Assembly: GCF_023015765.1 (NCBI RefSeq)
Contig: NZ_JALKAL010000011.1
Span: 6,693-70,692 of the forward strand
DNA: 64,000 nucleotides
Reading direction: 5' to 3'
Source of the DNA: Ornithinimicrobium sp. F0845
GTDB taxonomy: Bacteria > Actinomycetota > Actinomycetes > Actinomycetales > Dermatophilaceae
Shown: piece by piece, positions 63,961 to 64,000 of the stretch
Position numbering within the stretch: the first letter of the stretch is position 1
Layout: each line of letters begins with the position of its first letter
The notes under the pieces: generated by a model
The model's input: only the letters and a program-made list of their open reading frames with translations
Databases searched by the model: none
What the model was told of the DNA's origin: nothing
Program-made: the position numbers and the translations under genes

Positions 63961-64000
63961 ATCCGGAAACCATTCCTGAATACGGCAAGGCTGCAGAGTA

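Overview
The window is high-GC, gene-dense DNA from an actinobacterium. The cell-division and cell-wall set fhaA-fhaB-pstP-rodA-pbpA-pknB with crgA, a DUF881 protein, a rhomboid protease and a cyclophilin is the block that lies close to oriC in actinobacteria. GTG/TTG starts, translationally overlapping genes and likely leaderless promoters fit that. Secreted subtilases with cell-wall-binding type-2 repeats and the overall gene mix suggest Micrococcales (Intrasporangiaceae/Ornithinimicrobiaceae-like). That placement is inference.

Left part (1-12.4 kb): a very large secreted subtilase cut by the window edge, a kinase-like phosphotransferase, an M3 oligopeptidase, a class A beta-lactamase-like hydrolase, a GT4 glycosyltransferase and a BCCT osmolyte transporter. 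From 12.7 to 21.1 kb two giant co-transcribed genes (about 1574 and 1225 aa) of no recognised family form an isolated module. Then come a membrane protein fusing VanZ, RDD-like and YdcF/SanA-like domains, a PfkB kinase-surE pair, a low-molecular-weight tyrosine phosphatase, and a pair of SMR transporters preceded by a guanidine-III riboswitch, which makes them a guanidinium exporter. Exonuclease III, a RIC-type Fe-S repair protein and a LysR / diaminopropionate ammonia-lyase / M20 amidohydrolase locus follow.

31.7-35.1 kb is a degraded mobile region: a truncated antitoxin, two transposase C-terminal remnants, two near-identical hairpins and one intact AlbA_2-type ATP-binding regulator with an AT-rich promoter, next to tRNA-Leu(CAG). 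35.4-43.4 kb is the FHA/phosphatase/RodA/PBP/kinase operon. 43.5-47.3 kb has DUF881, crgA, rhomboid, cyclophilin and an amphipathic-helix protein. 47.5 kb holds an OatA-like acyltransferase behind an unusual control region of three 21-bp repeats and an 11-bp leader hairpin.

49.9-54.9 kb is a tightly overlapping urate-to-ureidoglycolate operon: a DUF6986 aldolase-like protein, urate oxidase, OHCU decarboxylase, HIU hydrolase, allantoinase and ureidoglycine aminohydrolase. A repeat-rich 560-bp intergenic region separates it from a divergent five-gene operon: ATP-grasp ligase, S51/GATase-like protein without its usual serine, Fes-like esterase, NYN nuclease and flavin reductase. The window ends with an HMG-CoA-lyase-like enzyme, a proteinase-K-like secreted protease and an XRE-type regulator.

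At DNA level, GTATGCC (and its complement) is strongly preferred over GTACGCC in all reading frames. A palindromic intergenic repeat occurs twice, near 8.45 kb and 55.2 kb. Positions, motifs and repeats were read by eye. No database search or folding program was run.
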